Positions 6,871 through 7,064 of a DNA stretch of 7,064 bases are shown here, piece by piece. Source of the DNA: Planctomycetaceae bacterium (GTDB taxonomy: Bacteria > Planctomycetota > Planctomycetia > Pirellulales > Thermoguttaceae); assembly GCA_031266315.1 (NCBI GenBank), contig JAISBG010000815.1, forward strand, positions 1 through 7,064, written 5' to 3'. Below the pieces are notes generated by a model. The model worked only from the letters and a program-made list of their open reading frames with translations. It made no database searches and was not told where the DNA came from. The translations under genes were made by a program, and so were the position numbers. Position 1 is the first letter of the stretch. Each line of letters starts with the position of its first letter.

Positions 6871-7064
6871 TCATCAGGTGAGCAACCTTTTGTAGGTGGG
6901 CGACCTTTCGCTGAAAGGTCGTGTCGGCGATAGCCGACTGTGAACCAGATTAACGACGGCAAACGGTATTGCTTTCCGTTTTGGAATCAAATTGCCAGCC
7001 GTTAACAGGGGCAAGTCGGCTAACGCCGACGCAACCTTTTAGCAAAAGGTTGCCCACCTTATGA
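6871..7064. repeat. Multi-hairpin inverted repeat (REP/BIME- or MITE-like), continuing past the window edge
   Basis: Two arms are inverted copies of one module. The left arm is 6894-6939 and the right arm 7059-7014 read on the minus strand, matching at 40 of 46 positions. Homology carries on inward with gaps to TTAACG...GGCAA (6950-6962 and 7005-6992). Each arm folds into two hairpins. On the left these are CGACCTTTC/GAAAGGTCG (6901-6921, loop GCT) and GTCGGC/GCCGAC (6923-6938, loop GATA). On the right they are GTCGGC/GCCGAC (7015-7030, loop TAAC) and GCAACCTTTT/AAAAGGTTGC (7031-7053, loop AGC). A central hairpin AAACGG/CCGTTT (6961-6981) sits between the arms. A further partial copy (6871-6892) lies directly before the left arm. 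No coding frame of its own is evident. Such paired hairpins resemble REP elements moved by REP-associated Y1 transposases, or a small non-autonomous element; no transposase gene lies in the window to decide. Confidence 0.75.

Noticed and set aside
6871..7064. CRISPR array or integron attC site for the repeated hairpins
   Set aside because: The repeats are inverted, not evenly spaced direct repeats, there are no cas or integrase genes, and the attC core sites are not visible.

Overview
The window looks like a stretch of a Planctomycetota chromosome. The strongest marker is the first gene, a DUF1559 pseudopilin-like protein (prepilin N-terminus plus HxGGV...DGSVRF near the C-terminus), a family expanded mainly in that phylum. 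A small lipoprotein with a carboxypeptidase-regulatory/transthyretin-like fold and a BNR-repeat 'exo-alpha-sialidase' of the type common in planctomycetes support this. Base composition is AT-leaning by eye, lower than in most free-living planctomycetes. A gut-associated lineage, such as the low-GC Thermoguttaceae-like bacteria, is possible, but this is inference only.

Layout. Four genes lie on the + strand: the DUF1559 protein (66-1220, start uncertain because the frame is open to the window edge); a secreted 1076-residue GH38-type alpha-mannosidase with an N-terminal carbohydrate-binding-like module (1330-4560); a 168-residue putative lipoprotein (4633-5139); and a secreted 388-residue sialidase-fold protein with four Asp boxes (5268-6434). 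The last three each have a clear Shine-Dalgarno and short spacers (72 and 128 nt) with no convincing terminator between them, so they may be co-transcribed. A compact palindrome at 1253-1280 separates the DUF1559 gene from them.

From 6435 to the end there is no intact gene on the + strand. This part holds a doubtful minus-strand ORF (6401-6649), a decayed piece of an IS5-family transposase (about 6691-6870), and a dense hairpin-bearing inverted repeat (6871-7064) that runs into the window edge. It looks like a graveyard of mobile or repetitive DNA.

How the genes may work together: an exported mannosidase and an exported sialidase-like enzyme side by side suggest trimming of host-type glycans (N-glycans, mucin or similar), with terminal residues removed outside the cytoplasm. 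The lipoprotein's role is unknown. I see no clearly new multi-gene system. The least explained element is the inverted hairpin repeat at the right end, whose two arms differ by paired, structure-preserving substitutions.
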